Positions 46,226 through 55,347 of a stretch of DNA of 64,000 nucleotides are shown piece after piece. Where the stretch lies: positions 17,826 to 81,825 of the forward strand of contig JAYFQE010000020.1 in NCBI GenBank assembly GCA_034927345.1, given 5' to 3'. A program made the position numbers and the translations under genes. Every line of letters starts with the position of its first letter. Position 1 is the first letter of the stretch. This stretch comes from JAYFQE01 sp034927345 (lineage in GTDB: Bacteria > Bacillota > Clostridia > Saccharofermentanales > UBA5734). A model generated the notes under the pieces. That model did not search any database, was not told the DNA's origin, and was given only the letters and a program-made list of their open reading frames with translations.

Positions 46226-46999
46226 TCAAGGTTCGATTTCCAAACTTTCGGCTACCCGTATCAGTTCCTCCGGAGTGAGATTGGATGAGATCAGGAAAGA
46301 CATGGTCTGATCTTTCCACCATAGTTTGTTTTCGCCTTCGCCCGGAACGGCGTTGGTGACCAGGATCCCTTTAAGTCCCCTGACGGTGATTTCTTCGCTG
46401 CCGGAATGCTCCGTATCGATGAACAGAGTGCCGCCGCCGGATACGGAGGATTGGTTGAAAGTCAGGTTCCGGAGTCCGTCGGCCGATTGATAAACCAGCA
46501 GCCGCCACCGGCCGGCGGTGTTGGTTATGTCTTTTACACAAGTCAGGCCTTCCGGAAGATAACCGGGCTGATAGAACACCGCGGCCGCCGGAGAAGCCGG
46601 ATCGGATGTGAACCCCTGACTCTCCTGCGAATCGGGATTCAGGACGATCTGTACGAATTGATCGGACCAGTTTACCCAGAAACGGATGGCTTCCTCGCGG
46701 AAAGCCTGTACATTCATCAGGGTGCCGGCGGAAACAATCAGGACAATCAGAACGATAACGGCAGCCCGCCGGGCAAACCGGCAGGCTTGGTAACGGCGGC
46801 GCTGCTTTTCCCGGCGCCGGATCATCCGAATGACTTTATCATCCAGTCCGGCCGGTATTTCCGGCAGAGAACCGGTTTCCGAATCGTCCAATAAGTCGGA
46901 AGATTCCAGTTGAAGGGTATTATAAAGACGATAAGCGTCCTGGACAGCCAGATCGAACAGCTTATCATTTCTATTTGCGTCAAGACGACTGATGGTCAT
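46226..46999 (-). CDS. Anti-sigma-like membrane protein with DUF4367 domain
   Basis: The ATG at 46999 follows GGAGGT and overlaps the end of the sigma-factor gene by 20 bases; the longer frame has no site. The 257-residue product has a cytoplasmic region (1-77), one membrane segment (about 78-100, AAVIVLIVLIVSAGTL) and an outer DUF4367-type domain. That domain has PGYLPEGLTCVKDI and the C-terminal LWWKDQTMSFLISSNLTPEE. It should hold the adjacent ECF sigma factor until an envelope signal arrives. The sigma-binding helices are not diagnostic, so the role rests mainly on gene order. Confidence 0.75.
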   Translation of the reverse strand: MTISRLDANRNDKLFDLAVQDAYRLYNTLQLESSDLLDDSETGSLPEIPAGLDDKVIRMIRRREKQRRRYQACRFARRAAVIVLIVLIVSAGTLMNVQAFREEAIRFWVNWSDQFVQIVLNPDSQESQGFTSDPASPAAAVFYQPGYLPEGLTCVKDITNTAGRWRLLVYQSADGLRNLTFNQSSVSGGGTLFIDTEHSGSEEITVRGLKGILVTNAVPGEGENKLWWKDQTMSFLISSNLTPEELIRVAESLEIEP

Positions 47000-47567
47000 G
47001 GCCGACACCTCCTTCCGGCCGCTTGTCCTGCCGCCATTGGGCGAGAACAAGCTGTTTGGCGCGATGCAGCCAAACGCGGACACTATCCGGCTTGATATTC
47101 ATCATTTCCGCAATCTCCATGTTGGCAAAACCGAAAATGTATTTTAAATACAGGGCGTCCCGGTATTGCTCGGGTAATTTGCCAATATACCCGATCAATT
47201 CGCGGTGGCTTTCCAGAGCGATGAACTGATCATCCGGCGCCAAATCATTCTGTGATTCATCATATAGGACATCGGCAATCGAGATGGTCTGTTTCCGGTG
47301 CTGGCGGTTCAGCATATCGATACTGACATTTCTGCTTATAATAACGATCAAACCGGCCATGTCGTTACAATCAAAAGTACGGAAACGTTCTAAATAATGA
47401 ATGATTTTGATGAATGTTTCCTGGACGGCGTCTTCAGCCAGCTGTTGGTCGTTTAAGATCCGCAAAGCAACGCGGTAGACCAGACGGCGATAGCGCAGAT
47501 AAAGCTGTTCAACCAAGGAACAATCCGATTCGCCGGCGATATCCATCAGGAAAGAAAGCATGTCCAT
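46980..47567 (-). CDS. ECF-type RNA polymerase sigma factor
   Basis: The 195-residue protein has region 2 (LYLRYRRLVYRVALRILNDQ, AEDAVQETFIKIIHYL) and region 4 (LPEQYRDALYLKYIFGFANMEIAEMMN, with the helix-turn-helix KPDSVRVWLHRAKQ). It lacks sigma-1 and sigma-3 regions, as ECF factors do. It is overlapped by a membrane protein that is probably its anti-sigma. The divergent region upstream has an AATGTT-like inverted repeat but no clear ECF-type autoregulated promoter, so its targets cannot be listed. Confidence 0.9.
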   Translation of the reverse strand: MDMLSFLMDIAGESDCSLVEQLYLRYRRLVYRVALRILNDQQLAEDAVQETFIKIIHYLERFRTFDCNDMAGLIVIISRNVSIDMLNRQHRKQTISIADVLYDESQNDLAPDDQFIALESHRELIGYIGKLPEQYRDALYLKYIFGFANMEIAEMMNIKPDSVRVWLHRAKQLVLAQWRQDKRPEGGVGHDHQSS

Positions 47568-47585
47568 ACCTCAGGATTATTGACA

Positions 47586-47599
47586 AATTGTTTACAATT
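47586..47599. promoter_or_regulatory. Inverted repeat in the sigma-factor/hypothetical divergent region
   Basis: AATTGT and ACAATT are separated by TT, within an AT-rich stretch next to TTGACA-like sequence 19 bases before the sigma-factor start. It could be an operator, but the short arms and AT richness make chance possible. Confidence 0.35.
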
Positions 47600-47688
47600 G
47601 AGCTGTAACAAACGAATCCTCAGAACAGTATATATTAACAGAACGTTTTTGTCTTCACAGATGAAAAAATCGCGGGAGGAGATCGGAT

Positions 47689-48243
47689 GTGACCAGACAA
47701 GAAATCCGCATTGCGCTTATTTCGCTGCTCCTGTTCCTCGGCTGCTATGTTCTGTTGATGAACGCGCCCTGGTTTGCCGTATTCCGGGCGACCGGCAGCC
47801 TTCTGCCGGTGGTTCGCGTCGTACCCCTGTCCGGCAATGAACAGATCATTTTATATGAAACAGAGGTCCTGCCGCTGCAATCGGTCCGGGTCCGTCAAGG
47901 TTTGTTGGGCATCAAGCTGCTGACACAGACCGACACCAGTTCCCGCAAAGCCCTGACCTATAAACAGGGCGATCAAATTCTGCAGATTTATTACCAGGCG
48001 AGTTTGGCGATCCGCCGCAACGAAACGTCGGATAAACAGGAATACCATAAAATCCTGACCCTGGGCTTCAACTCGGAAAAGCCGCTGCGATCTGTATGCG
48101 TCCGTAACGGCGAGCAGCAAATCGAAGCGGCTTTTATCATAGAGCAGGGAACAAGGCATGATTACATTTTCTATTTGCCGGTTGGCTATCGGGATCAGAA
48201 CGATGACTTTACCCTGGCCGATACGGATCTGGCAATCAGTTGA
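47689..48243 (+). CDS. Hypothetical membrane-anchored protein
   Basis: The GTG start follows GGAGGAG. The 184-residue protein has one N-terminal membrane segment (about residues 8-25, ALISLLLFLGCYVLLMNA) and an outer domain rich in beta-strand-like sequence with no motif I recognise. It is divergent from the ECF sigma gene, so it may be a target or partner of that system. Function unknown. Confidence 0.65.
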   Translation: MTRQEIRIALISLLLFLGCYVLLMNAPWFAVFRATGSLLPVVRVVPLSGNEQIILYETEVLPLQSVRVRQGLLGIKLLTQTDTSSRKALTYKQGDQILQIYYQASLAIRRNETSDKQEYHKILTLGFNSEKPLRSVCVRNGEQQIEAAFIIEQGTRHDYIFYLPVGYRDQNDDFTLADTDLAIS

Positions 48244-48258
48244 AACGGACTGCCGCGA

Positions 48259-50067
48259 TTATGACTCTGAAAGATAAATGCTGTTCAGATAGACGTTATA
48301 ATACCGGCTGGCGCCTTCTTCCCAATTGATGCTGATGTTTTCAAAGACCAGAAGAAGCCGGATGCCGCCCTGCTCGGCCGACAAAACCATTTCTTCGTAG
48401 GGGACGGACGTTTCTTTGCTGGTCTGGTCCGGATAACGTTCGGCGAGCGTATCGAGAAACTCAGCCATATCCTGCCGTAAAATCTCGCTTCCGTCACGGG
48501 TTACAACGAGGACCGGAGATGTATTCTGGTTGGATTGAACCAAGCTGATCTGGTAGGTCCCCTGTTTGCCGACTACTGTGACCGGCTGACCGGGTTCCTG
48601 ATAACCAGACAGATGGATGGCATATTGATAATCGCTGATTTGGGTTACGCCATCAGGTAATGATAATTCGACATAGTGGCTTTTCGTCCAGACACCCGTG
48701 TTGGCGCCGTCGTTATAACGGGGCTGGAAACCGTAAACCGTTTTAAAATCCGTCATCGAATCGATCGTATCGGAAAACCAGGCTGCCGGCCGGTAATTTT
48801 CCGATTGCAGTAAGAATTCTGTCGTGCGGGTTATGGCATATTCATCAGCATCGCTGATGTCGCCGGACGCGGCTGCGATATGACCGCCGCCGAACATGCC
48901 GTTTCTCTGCAATACAGCTTGCAGGCGGCTCGCCTGAGCCCTGACCGGCAATTCATAATAGCCGGTGAACGGAAGAACAACGAGAAGCGTCATCAGGATC
49001 GCCAGCCAGGCGGTCAGCCGATAGCGGGGAATTTTCAGGAACAGAAACAGAATGGAGCAGACAAGGGCATACAGCCAAAGAACGGCGACAAAATACGAAG
49101 ATGTTTCCAGTCCGTCAACCTGGATTTGCTTGATCAGCGCATAGGCTTCGAACGCCAGAAAGATCAAGGCCGTATAAGGGAATATACGGCGGAACCAGCG
49201 GGCCGGCGGATTTGTATCATGACTGACCATGAGCATCAGGAAAATGCCAAACAAGGTATAAACGGAGAAAATAGCCGCTAATTGCTCGAACGCCGGCCAT
49301 TCGCCGGCGAATAAAATGCGGCCGGCCCAAAGCAGCAGAACAAAAGCCATGATTGTCATCAGTGGGATCAGAACATAGGTGAAAAGGATGAAGATGAAGC
49401 GGGGCTGCTTTTGCGCCGTTTCCAGCTGGTCGTCGGGTTTGTCGCGCTGAAAGGACGGAAAATAGCCAAGGAACAAGGCAAACCAGCCAAACAGGCACCA
49501 AACGCCCAGATACTGGTAGACTTTTTCGCTGAGATCATTATAAAGCAAAGACTTTATGGTAAACGTGATAAAGGTCAGCCCGAGGAAGATGACCAGAGCA
49601 TAAATCATGGCGATCATGGCTGATTTAAGAACCATGAAAGCCGCCTGGTTATAATCGCTGCGGGATGAATCGCGTGAAATAGCCAGCAAGAACAGCCAGA
49701 ACGCGACCGCCGATGCGGCGATGATTCGGACGGCATCGATGGTTCGGATATCGCCGGGCTGCAGATAGAGCCATAAAAAAACGCCGCCGCCCAGAAGCAG
49801 GCCGGCAAGGTTGGCCGCGATGAAAGGCCATATTTTTGTGGTGCGGGTAGTCGTCAGAACCGTAAAGGCCAAGCAGAGCAAAGCAGCCAGTAAAAAACCG
49901 AGCTGCAGGCTGTGCAGCAATTTGTCCGAGCCGGTTGTGTCCAGGTGGATCAGAATTGAAGCGGCAACGGCTATAACCAAAGCGCCGGCCAGCGAGGCCG
50001 GGTATCTGGCAAAAGACCGCGCGCCGCCTTGAAAAATGCGGCCGATGGAAGTAAGGAATTTGTTCAT
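48259..50067 (-). CDS. DUF4153 polytopic membrane protein
   Basis: The ATG at 50067 is preferred because GGAGG lies 7 bases upstream, against one base for the ATG at 50073. The roughly 602-residue protein has about eleven predicted spans through residue 370. A soluble C-terminal region (about 390-600) resembles a beta-rich outer domain, with the DUF4153 segment spanning the membrane part. No enzymatic motif is visible. It is convergent with the hypothetical gene at 47.7 kb. Function unknown. Confidence 0.75.
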   Translation of the reverse strand: MNKFLTSIGRIFQGGARSFARYPASLAGALVIAVAASILIHLDTTGSDKLLHSLQLGFLLAALLCLAFTVLTTTRTTKIWPFIAANLAGLLLGGGVFLWLYLQPGDIRTIDAVRIIAASAVAFWLFLLAISRDSSRSDYNQAAFMVLKSAMIAMIYALVIFLGLTFITFTIKSLLYNDLSEKVYQYLGVWCLFGWFALFLGYFPSFQRDKPDDQLETAQKQPRFIFILFTYVLIPLMTIMAFVLLLWAGRILFAGEWPAFEQLAAIFSVYTLFGIFLMLMVSHDTNPPARWFRRIFPYTALIFLAFEAYALIKQIQVDGLETSSYFVAVLWLYALVCSILFLFLKIPRYRLTAWLAILMTLLVVLPFTGYYELPVRAQASRLQAVLQRNGMFGGGHIAAASGDISDADEYAITRTTEFLLQSENYRPAAWFSDTIDSMTDFKTVYGFQPRYNDGANTGVWTKSHYVELSLPDGVTQISDYQYAIHLSGYQEPGQPVTVVGKQGTYQISLVQSNQNTSPVLVVTRDGSEILRQDMAEFLDTLAERYPDQTSKETSVPYEEMVLSAEQGGIRLLLVFENISINWEEGASRYYNVYLNSIYLSES

Positions 50068-50233
50068 GCTCATTCCTCCCCTTATAACCTTTTATTATAT
50101 GGATCATGGCTGACATTCCGTTTCTTTAGCCGATAACGGTTTGCACACGACTCATTATACGTGAATAACCGGTCATTAAATAGAGGATGAGCCAAATTCA
50201 TATGAACGTAAGCGGGCTGTCCGGCGTCCCGGT

Positions 50234-51454
50234 TTAAACGCAGTCCGGCGTCGGCCAGCAGAGGGGAAGCGGGAACCAGGCTGAACAGAGATTGGTGAGG
50301 AGAGGACTGACTTTGGCATATTGCGGCGCAGTCCAGAACGGCGGCAGGGGCCCAAAAATGAAACGGGTGGCCGACAGACGGTCAAAGCTCAGATCGGCCT
50401 CGGCTGAAGGCGTTTCCAGACAAGTTGCCTGGCCATCCCGCCAGGACAGGCTGAAGACGGACGTGCGGTCCTGGTCATGGATGCCAAGACGCAAAAGGCC
50501 GTCCGGCAGAAGTTCCTGGCCGCCTTTTACCTGCAGCAGCGCGGACAGCACCAGGGGCCAGTCGTTGATACGGTAGCTGTTGGCCGCTTCCAGCGATGCA
50601 TATTCACAGATTTTACCGATTTCGGCAATCGCATCCGGCCGCCACGGCGGCAAGTAAAACGACACGGCGTCGGAAGTCTGGCGTTCGACCCATGCCGCGG
50701 CGGTAGGAAGGAGTAATTCGGTTGATTCGGTGATGATTTCCCGGACTGTCGTACCATCCCGATCGGAGAGCAGATAGCCGGCCGGCCGGCCTTCCGGAGT
50801 TTGCGCCAGCCAGATCCGGGCGTAACGGGATGACAGGATCGTGAGAAAATCGGCTTCGCTGCGTATAACATGGATCGGCTGGCGATCGAACCAGCTTTTC
50901 ATCATGGCTTGCCATGACTGAAGCTGGGCGGCCGAATGGGTGTTATAGGATTGATTTTCCGGATTGATCCGCACAAAACGGATTTCTTGCGGCGCCTGAT
51001 TTCGGAAAAAATGGCGGAGGTTGGTTTTACTCAATGAAAAAACCGGCGACGAGCCGCATTTTTCATAGCCAAAATAGCCATAACGCTGTCTTTGTCCCCC
51101 CAGAACCGAGAAGGCATAATGCTCGTGCTCCATATCGGCCAGGACGGCAGTCATCAAATGACGCATCAAGCCGCTCTTTTGCTCTCCCGGGTGGGTGCAG
51201 ACGCCGCCGATGCCGCTGACCGGGATCTGAATGCCGCCTATCTGCATTGCCATCGGATATTGCCCGATCACAGCCCGGATCCGGCCGGCGCGGCGAATAG
51301 CGAAATGCGCTCGCATCAGTCGGTCGTCCGGTTGGTACAGTTTGGGCAGAAAACGTTGAAAATCAGTCGCGCCGCCCGACATGCTGAAAACCATATTCAT
51401 AAAATCCATGGCTTCATCGAAATCGGCAGCAGTCAAACGTACAACATCCATCAT
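50234..51454 (-). CDS. GNAT acetyltransferase, Eis-like
   Basis: The ATG at 51454 is 8 bases after AAGGTGG (a TTG at 51457 is also possible). The 406-residue protein has the N-terminal GNAT fold with the acetyl-CoA loop CTHPGEQKSGLMRHLM, and SVLGGQRQRYGYFGYEKCG which is typical of the Eis group. The middle GNAT and C-terminal sterol-carrier-like regions make up the rest. Eis relatives acetylate aminoglycosides or other amines, but many members have unknown substrates. It lies downstream of two sugar isomerases in the same direction, separated by a hairpin. Confidence 0.8.
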   Translation of the reverse strand: MMDVVRLTAADFDEAMDFMNMVFSMSGGATDFQRFLPKLYQPDDRLMRAHFAIRRAGRIRAVIGQYPMAMQIGGIQIPVSGIGGVCTHPGEQKSGLMRHLMTAVLADMEHEHYAFSVLGGQRQRYGYFGYEKCGSSPVFSLSKTNLRHFFRNQAPQEIRFVRINPENQSYNTHSAAQLQSWQAMMKSWFDRQPIHVIRSEADFLTILSSRYARIWLAQTPEGRPAGYLLSDRDGTTVREIITESTELLLPTAAAWVERQTSDAVSFYLPPWRPDAIAEIGKICEYASLEAANSYRINDWPLVLSALLQVKGGQELLPDGLLRLGIHDQDRTSVFSLSWRDGQATCLETPSAEADLSFDRLSATRFIFGPLPPFWTAPQYAKVSPLLTNLCSAWFPLPLCWPTPDCV

Positions 51455-51493
51455 CAATCAAACCACCTTCCCGACATACCGGATCTGACAAAG

Positions 51494-51524
51494 AAGCCCG
51501 GTCGGTTTTCAGGCGGCCAGGCTT
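51494..51524 (-). terminator. Weak terminator after the isomerase pair
   Basis: In the minus-strand RNA, AAGCCUGG and CCGGGCUU (one G-U pair) enclose a 15-base loop and are followed by CUUUG. It probably separates the isomerase genes from the acetyltransferase. Confidence 0.4.
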
Positions 51525-51535
51525 TTTATTCAGTG

Positions 51536-52420
51536 TTATTGCAGATAAGCCTTGAGGTTCTGCAATCCGATGCGGATGCCCAGCAAGGGATCTTCCATGC
51601 CCTCGAACTCGATGGATACCCTTCCGTTGTAACCGGCCTGCTGCATGATCTGCAAACATTGACGGACCGGCACGATGCCGTGGCCGATGATGGCGCCGCG
51701 CAGAAGATTGCGGCCGCGGGTCGGGAACCAGCCCTCGCCCGGATTGGGTTCCTGGCCGTTCTTGAAATGGAAATCCTTGACGTGAAGGTGGAAGGCGTAA
51801 GGCGCCATCCGGCCGACGGCCAAAGCGGGATTTTCGTCAACGCAAAGGAAATTGCCCATGTCGACCAGCGCGCCGTAATTGGGGTGGTTGGTCGCGGCGA
51901 TCAGTTTTTCGACTCGCTCGCTGTCCTGGCAGAAGTAGCCATGATTTTCACTCATGGTCCGGATGCCCTTGTCTGCGGCGTATTCGGTTAACGAACGGCA
52001 TGCCTGGGCCAAAACCGGCAGCACGCTGTCGAAACTCTCGGCCGGCGCCTGAGACAGCGGGAAACCGGAACCTTTTCGGCGGCCGCCGGTAACGTCGTGA
52101 CGCATGCCCGGCGCGCCGAGAATGGCCGCGATATCGACCTCGCCGTGCAGACGCTGGACTTCGGCTTTCCAATCGCCGCCGCTGCCGTTCAGAAAATCGG
52201 CGCCGATGGTGTAATTGCCGATTTCCAGGCCGAACCGCTCGCATTCAGCGCGCAGCCGGGCGGCGTAATCCTTGGCGTTTTCGCCGGCCGGCACGTTCAG
52301 TCCGGCGATTTCGATAAATGAAAATCCCATTTCCGCTGTTTTAGCCACAACATCGAACTGAGTCATTTTTCCAGATTGGACTAACCCGTGAAAGCTGTAA
52401 GTACTGACACCGATTTGCAT
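51536..52420 (-). CDS. Sugar phosphate isomerase/epimerase (distal of pair)
   Basis: The ATG at 52420 follows GGAGG; the longer frame starts at 52432. The 294-residue TIM-barrel protein has family motifs ISTYSFHGL-like N-terminus (GVSTYSFHG), TMSENHGYFCQ with the metal Glu, ALVDMGNFLCVD with Asp, FHLHVKDF with His, and a final Glu in RVSIEFEGMEDP. Substrate unknown. It starts 36 bases after a related gene, so the two may catalyse successive or alternative steps on one sugar. Confidence 0.85.
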   Translation of the reverse strand: MQIGVSTYSFHGLVQSGKMTQFDVVAKTAEMGFSFIEIAGLNVPAGENAKDYAARLRAECERFGLEIGNYTIGADFLNGSGGDWKAEVQRLHGEVDIAAILGAPGMRHDVTGGRRKGSGFPLSQAPAESFDSVLPVLAQACRSLTEYAADKGIRTMSENHGYFCQDSERVEKLIAATNHPNYGALVDMGNFLCVDENPALAVGRMAPYAFHLHVKDFHFKNGQEPNPGEGWFPTRGRNLLRGAIIGHGIVPVRQCLQIMQQAGYNGRVSIEFEGMEDPLLGIRIGLQNLKAYLQ

Positions 52421-52456
52421 AATTGCCTCCATCTCGCCGTTTAACGGCGATATCTC

Positions 52457-53320
52457 TTATTTTACCTGGTTAAGCAAGCGAATATTCTCTTTCAGGAAAT
52501 CGACAGCCAGCCGGATATCGCCCACCGGGTCGCCGCCGACTTCGCGCTCGATGGTTAAAAAGCCGTGATAGCCGATTTTATCCAGAGCTTTCAAGTAAGA
52601 GGGGAAATGCACGCTGCCCTGGCCGAGGGGGACTTCGCGGAACGCCTCGCCCTCCTGGATGACATCCTCGATCATGCCGTAGATGATTTCCGGATCTTTA
52701 ACCAGCAGGCGAATGCCGTCTTTAGCATGCGTATGGACAATATAAGGACTCAGTTTATCGACCGCCGCAACCGGATCGTCGCCGGTGACCATTACAAAGT
52801 TGGCCGGATCCAGATTGACCCGGACGCCGGTTGCGCCCAGGCTGTCGATAAAGCTCCGTAAAACGGACGCCGGTTCCGGTCCGGTTTCGATGGCAAAATA
52901 CGCGCCCAGCTCATCGCCGAATTGCGCCAGCTCGATGCAGGCATCCTGGAGAATTTTGTACCGGGGATGGCTGCTGTCCGCCGGGACAACGCCGATATGG
53001 GTGGTTACAACCCGGGTGCCCAGGTCGCGGGCCAGCTCCATAATCCGCTTGGATTTTTCGATCCGGCGCGCGTTATCTGCCGCGTCCATAAAGCCGTGGC
53101 CGCCCAGGTCGCCGCAGAGCGCGGAGACAACCAGGCCCTGGCTGGTTATTTTATCCAGCAGTTCGCGCCGCTGCGCCGAATTGAGCGATTCAGGAGCCAT
53201 AATGCCGCTGGTCGCATAGATTTGAATGCCGTCAGCGCCTACTTCGTGCGCCTTACGGATCCCCTCGTCCAAACCCAGTCGAAATGAATCGATGATGACG
53301 CCGATTTTGAAATCAGCCAT
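52457..53320 (-). CDS. Sugar phosphate isomerase/epimerase (proximal of pair)
   Basis: The 287-residue protein has family metal motifs: YFAIETGPEPA with Glu, VRVNLDPANFVMV with Asp, VHTHAKDG with His, and a C-terminal Glu in GFLTIEREVGGDP. GGDLGGHGFMDAADNA is also typical of the group. A small-sugar or inositol substrate is likely but unproven. It is the first gene of a minus-strand pair, divergent from an AraC regulator that may control it. Confidence 0.85.
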   Translation of the reverse strand: MADFKIGVIIDSFRLGLDEGIRKAHEVGADGIQIYATSGIMAPESLNSAQRRELLDKITSQGLVVSALCGDLGGHGFMDAADNARRIEKSKRIMELARDLGTRVVTTHIGVVPADSSHPRYKILQDACIELAQFGDELGAYFAIETGPEPASVLRSFIDSLGATGVRVNLDPANFVMVTGDDPVAAVDKLSPYIVHTHAKDGIRLLVKDPEIIYGMIEDVIQEGEAFREVPLGQGSVHFPSYLKALDKIGYHGFLTIEREVGGDPVGDIRLAVDFLKENIRLLNQVK

Positions 53321-53488
53321 ATCTTCATACCTGCCTTTCTTTCCCTGACGGGCAATCTTTTATTTTCACAAACAAGGCGCCAGGCATTTACAAGCTGGCT
53401 CTTCATCTTCATTATATAGAAAGAATCAGTGTTCAGCATGGAAATGTTTGCTGAAATCAAGCACAATATTGCTACAGGAGCGATACCT

Positions 53489-54403
53489 ATGGATGCGAGT
53501 CCGATCGATCGGAATTTTGCTTATCAGGAACCGGTGCAGACGCCGCGTTATGAACTGCCGATTCTTTTTCACCGGGATGTTTTGCGTCAGGGCAATCAGG
53601 CGCACGCTTTCAACCGGCACTGGCATGTACAAGTGGAATTGCTTTTCATCATCAGCGGAGAAGTGGTCATCGAATGCAACACCAGGCCTATCCGGGCCTC
53701 GGCCGGCGATCTGGTAGCTATCAACAGCAACGAAATGCACAAAGGGAATTCGGCGACGCCCAAATCCGTTTACGACTGCCTGCTGGTCGATCCCTCATTG
53801 TTTCAGACCCGCACGCTTGATGTCTGCGAAACCAAATATATCCAGCCGATTTATCAGAACGGTATCCTCTTTGACAATCTGGTTCCGAAAGATTCGGCTG
53901 TCCGGTCGTGTTTCCGCCGGATTGTCCAGGAAAACAAACATAAAGAAAATGGTTATGAAATCGCCGTCAAAGCTGCTGTTTATGAGCTTTTCGCCGTGCT
54001 GCTCCGCCGCTACACGCATGTCGGACTCTCGCCAAAGGCTTACAGCCGGCGGCTTAATGGCCTTTTGCGGCTGAATCAGGTTCTGGATCATCTGGAACAG
54101 CATTACCAGGAAAACTTGACCTTGGCTGAACTCAGTTCCCTGGCCGGGCTGAGCCGTTATCGATTTTGCCATCTTTTCAAGGAAATGACCGGCCGGACGC
54201 CGGTTGAATATCTGAATCAGCTGCGTGTCCGCCAGGCAGGCCGGCTTCTGTTGGACGGCCGGCATAACATATCGGAGATCGCCGGCCTGTGCGGGTTCAG
54301 CGACGCCAATTATTTCAGCCGTGTTTTCAAACAATATCAGAAGGCGTCTCCCAGCCTTTACCGCCGGGAAGCGGAGACCGGACACGCCGGCTTTCAGATC
54401 TGA
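53489..54403 (+). CDS. AraC-family regulator with cupin sensor (A)
   Basis: The ATG at 53489 follows AGGAG by 8 bases; the longer frame has no site. The 304-residue protein has an N-terminal cupin ligand domain (HRHWHVQVELLF-like NRHWHVQVELLFI, PIRASAGDLVAIN). The C-terminal DNA-binding domain contains LAELSSLAGLSRYRFCHLFK and IAGLCGFSDANYFSRVFKQY. This layout is that of single-component sugar sensors. It is divergent from the sugar isomerase pair, a likely target, and its 3' end overlaps the next AraC gene by 10 bases. Confidence 0.88.
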   Translation: MDASPIDRNFAYQEPVQTPRYELPILFHRDVLRQGNQAHAFNRHWHVQVELLFIISGEVVIECNTRPIRASAGDLVAINSNEMHKGNSATPKSVYDCLLVDPSLFQTRTLDVCETKYIQPIYQNGILFDNLVPKDSAVRSCFRRIVQENKHKENGYEIAVKAAVYELFAVLLRRYTHVGLSPKAYSRRLNGLLRLNQVLDHLEQHYQENLTLAELSSLAGLSRYRFCHLFKEMTGRTPVEYLNQLRVRQAGRLLLDGRHNISEIAGLCGFSDANYFSRVFKQYQKASPSLYRREAETGHAGFQI

Positions 54404-55209
54404 GAGGCCTGACGGAATTGGCGGGGCGACAGACCGGTAGCCCGCCGGAAAACCGTAGCAAAATAATGCTGATCGGCATAACACAGCCGGTCGGCGATGC
54501 TCTTGACAGACAAGTGAGTTCCGGCCAGCAGCTGTCTGGCCGCTTCGATCCGGCGTTCAGCCAGATAGGCATAGGGCGTCTGATGGTAGGATGCGCTAAA
54601 AATCCGGATGGTGTAGGCCGGCGAGCGATAGATCAGACGCGCCAGATCCGAGAGCGTTATCGGATCAGACAGATGCTGTTGGATATAAGCCTGCAGGATA
54701 TCGGCTTCCCCGGATTGGATTTGCCGGCTGCTTTGAATCTGATGCGACAGACTGATCAGAATCTGATGAAAAATCAAGGCGCAGCGATCGAACAGGACCG
54801 GCAGGGGGTCTTCGGATTGAGCCGCGCTTAGAAATTGGCGGAATAAATCCAGTAAAGCCGCCGGACATTGGTGAACCAAAAAAGTATGCTGCAGCTGATA
54901 AGCCTGGATGAGCTGTTCCGCGACCGATCCGCAGATATTGAACCAGATTTTGGTCCAGGGATCTTGAGCATCGGAATAATACTCATGCCGGCCATGCAGC
55001 GGCAGGATGTAGATATCGCCTGCGCCGGCCGTAAAGACCTGCTGGTCGACTTTGACGGTTCCGCTGCCGGAAATGACATATTCGAAAACGATGACGTTGG
55101 CGTGCTGCCTGAAGATGCGGTAAGTGCCGTCGCAATAGGAAACGCCGGCCATTTCCACAACAAAGGGCAGCACCTTATCGGATGTCAGATAGCGTATATC
55201 CTCATGCAT
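54394..55209 (-). CDS. AraC-family regulator with cupin sensor (B)
   Basis: The 271-residue protein has a cupin sensor (VFEYVISGSGTVKVDQQVF, YILPLHGRHEYYSD) and a C-terminal AraC domain (LSDLARLIYRSPAYTIRIFS and IADRLCYADQHYFATVFRRA). It is divergent from the DUF4965-GH2 gene pair, its most likely target, and convergent with the other AraC gene. A promoter with TTATCA and TATAAT lies just upstream at 55264-55292. Confidence 0.88.
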   Translation of the reverse strand: MHEDIRYLTSDKVLPFVVEMAGVSYCDGTYRIFRQHANVIVFEYVISGSGTVKVDQQVFTAGAGDIYILPLHGRHEYYSDAQDPWTKIWFNICGSVAEQLIQAYQLQHTFLVHQCPAALLDLFRQFLSAAQSEDPLPVLFDRCALIFHQILISLSHQIQSSRQIQSGEADILQAYIQQHLSDPITLSDLARLIYRSPAYTIRIFSASYHQTPYAYLAERRIEAARQLLAGTHLSVKSIADRLCYADQHYFATVFRRATGLSPRQFRQASQI

Positions 55210-55263
55210 TTAATATTCCTCACCTTTTAGTCTGTTTCATGCCCTTTTTTATCCTGTTCATTC

Positions 55264-55292
55264 ATTATATGATAAATTCATACCGATGATAA
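55264..55292 (-). promoter_or_regulatory. Promoter of AraC regulator B
   Basis: On the minus strand TTATCA (55287-55292), a 17-base spacer and a perfect TATAAT (55264-55269) lie about 55 bases before the gene. Confidence 0.5.
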
Positions 55293-55347
55293 GCTGCGCG
55301 GCCTATGCTCCGTGTCAGCAGCAGAACACTCTTTCAGGAGGTCGATC

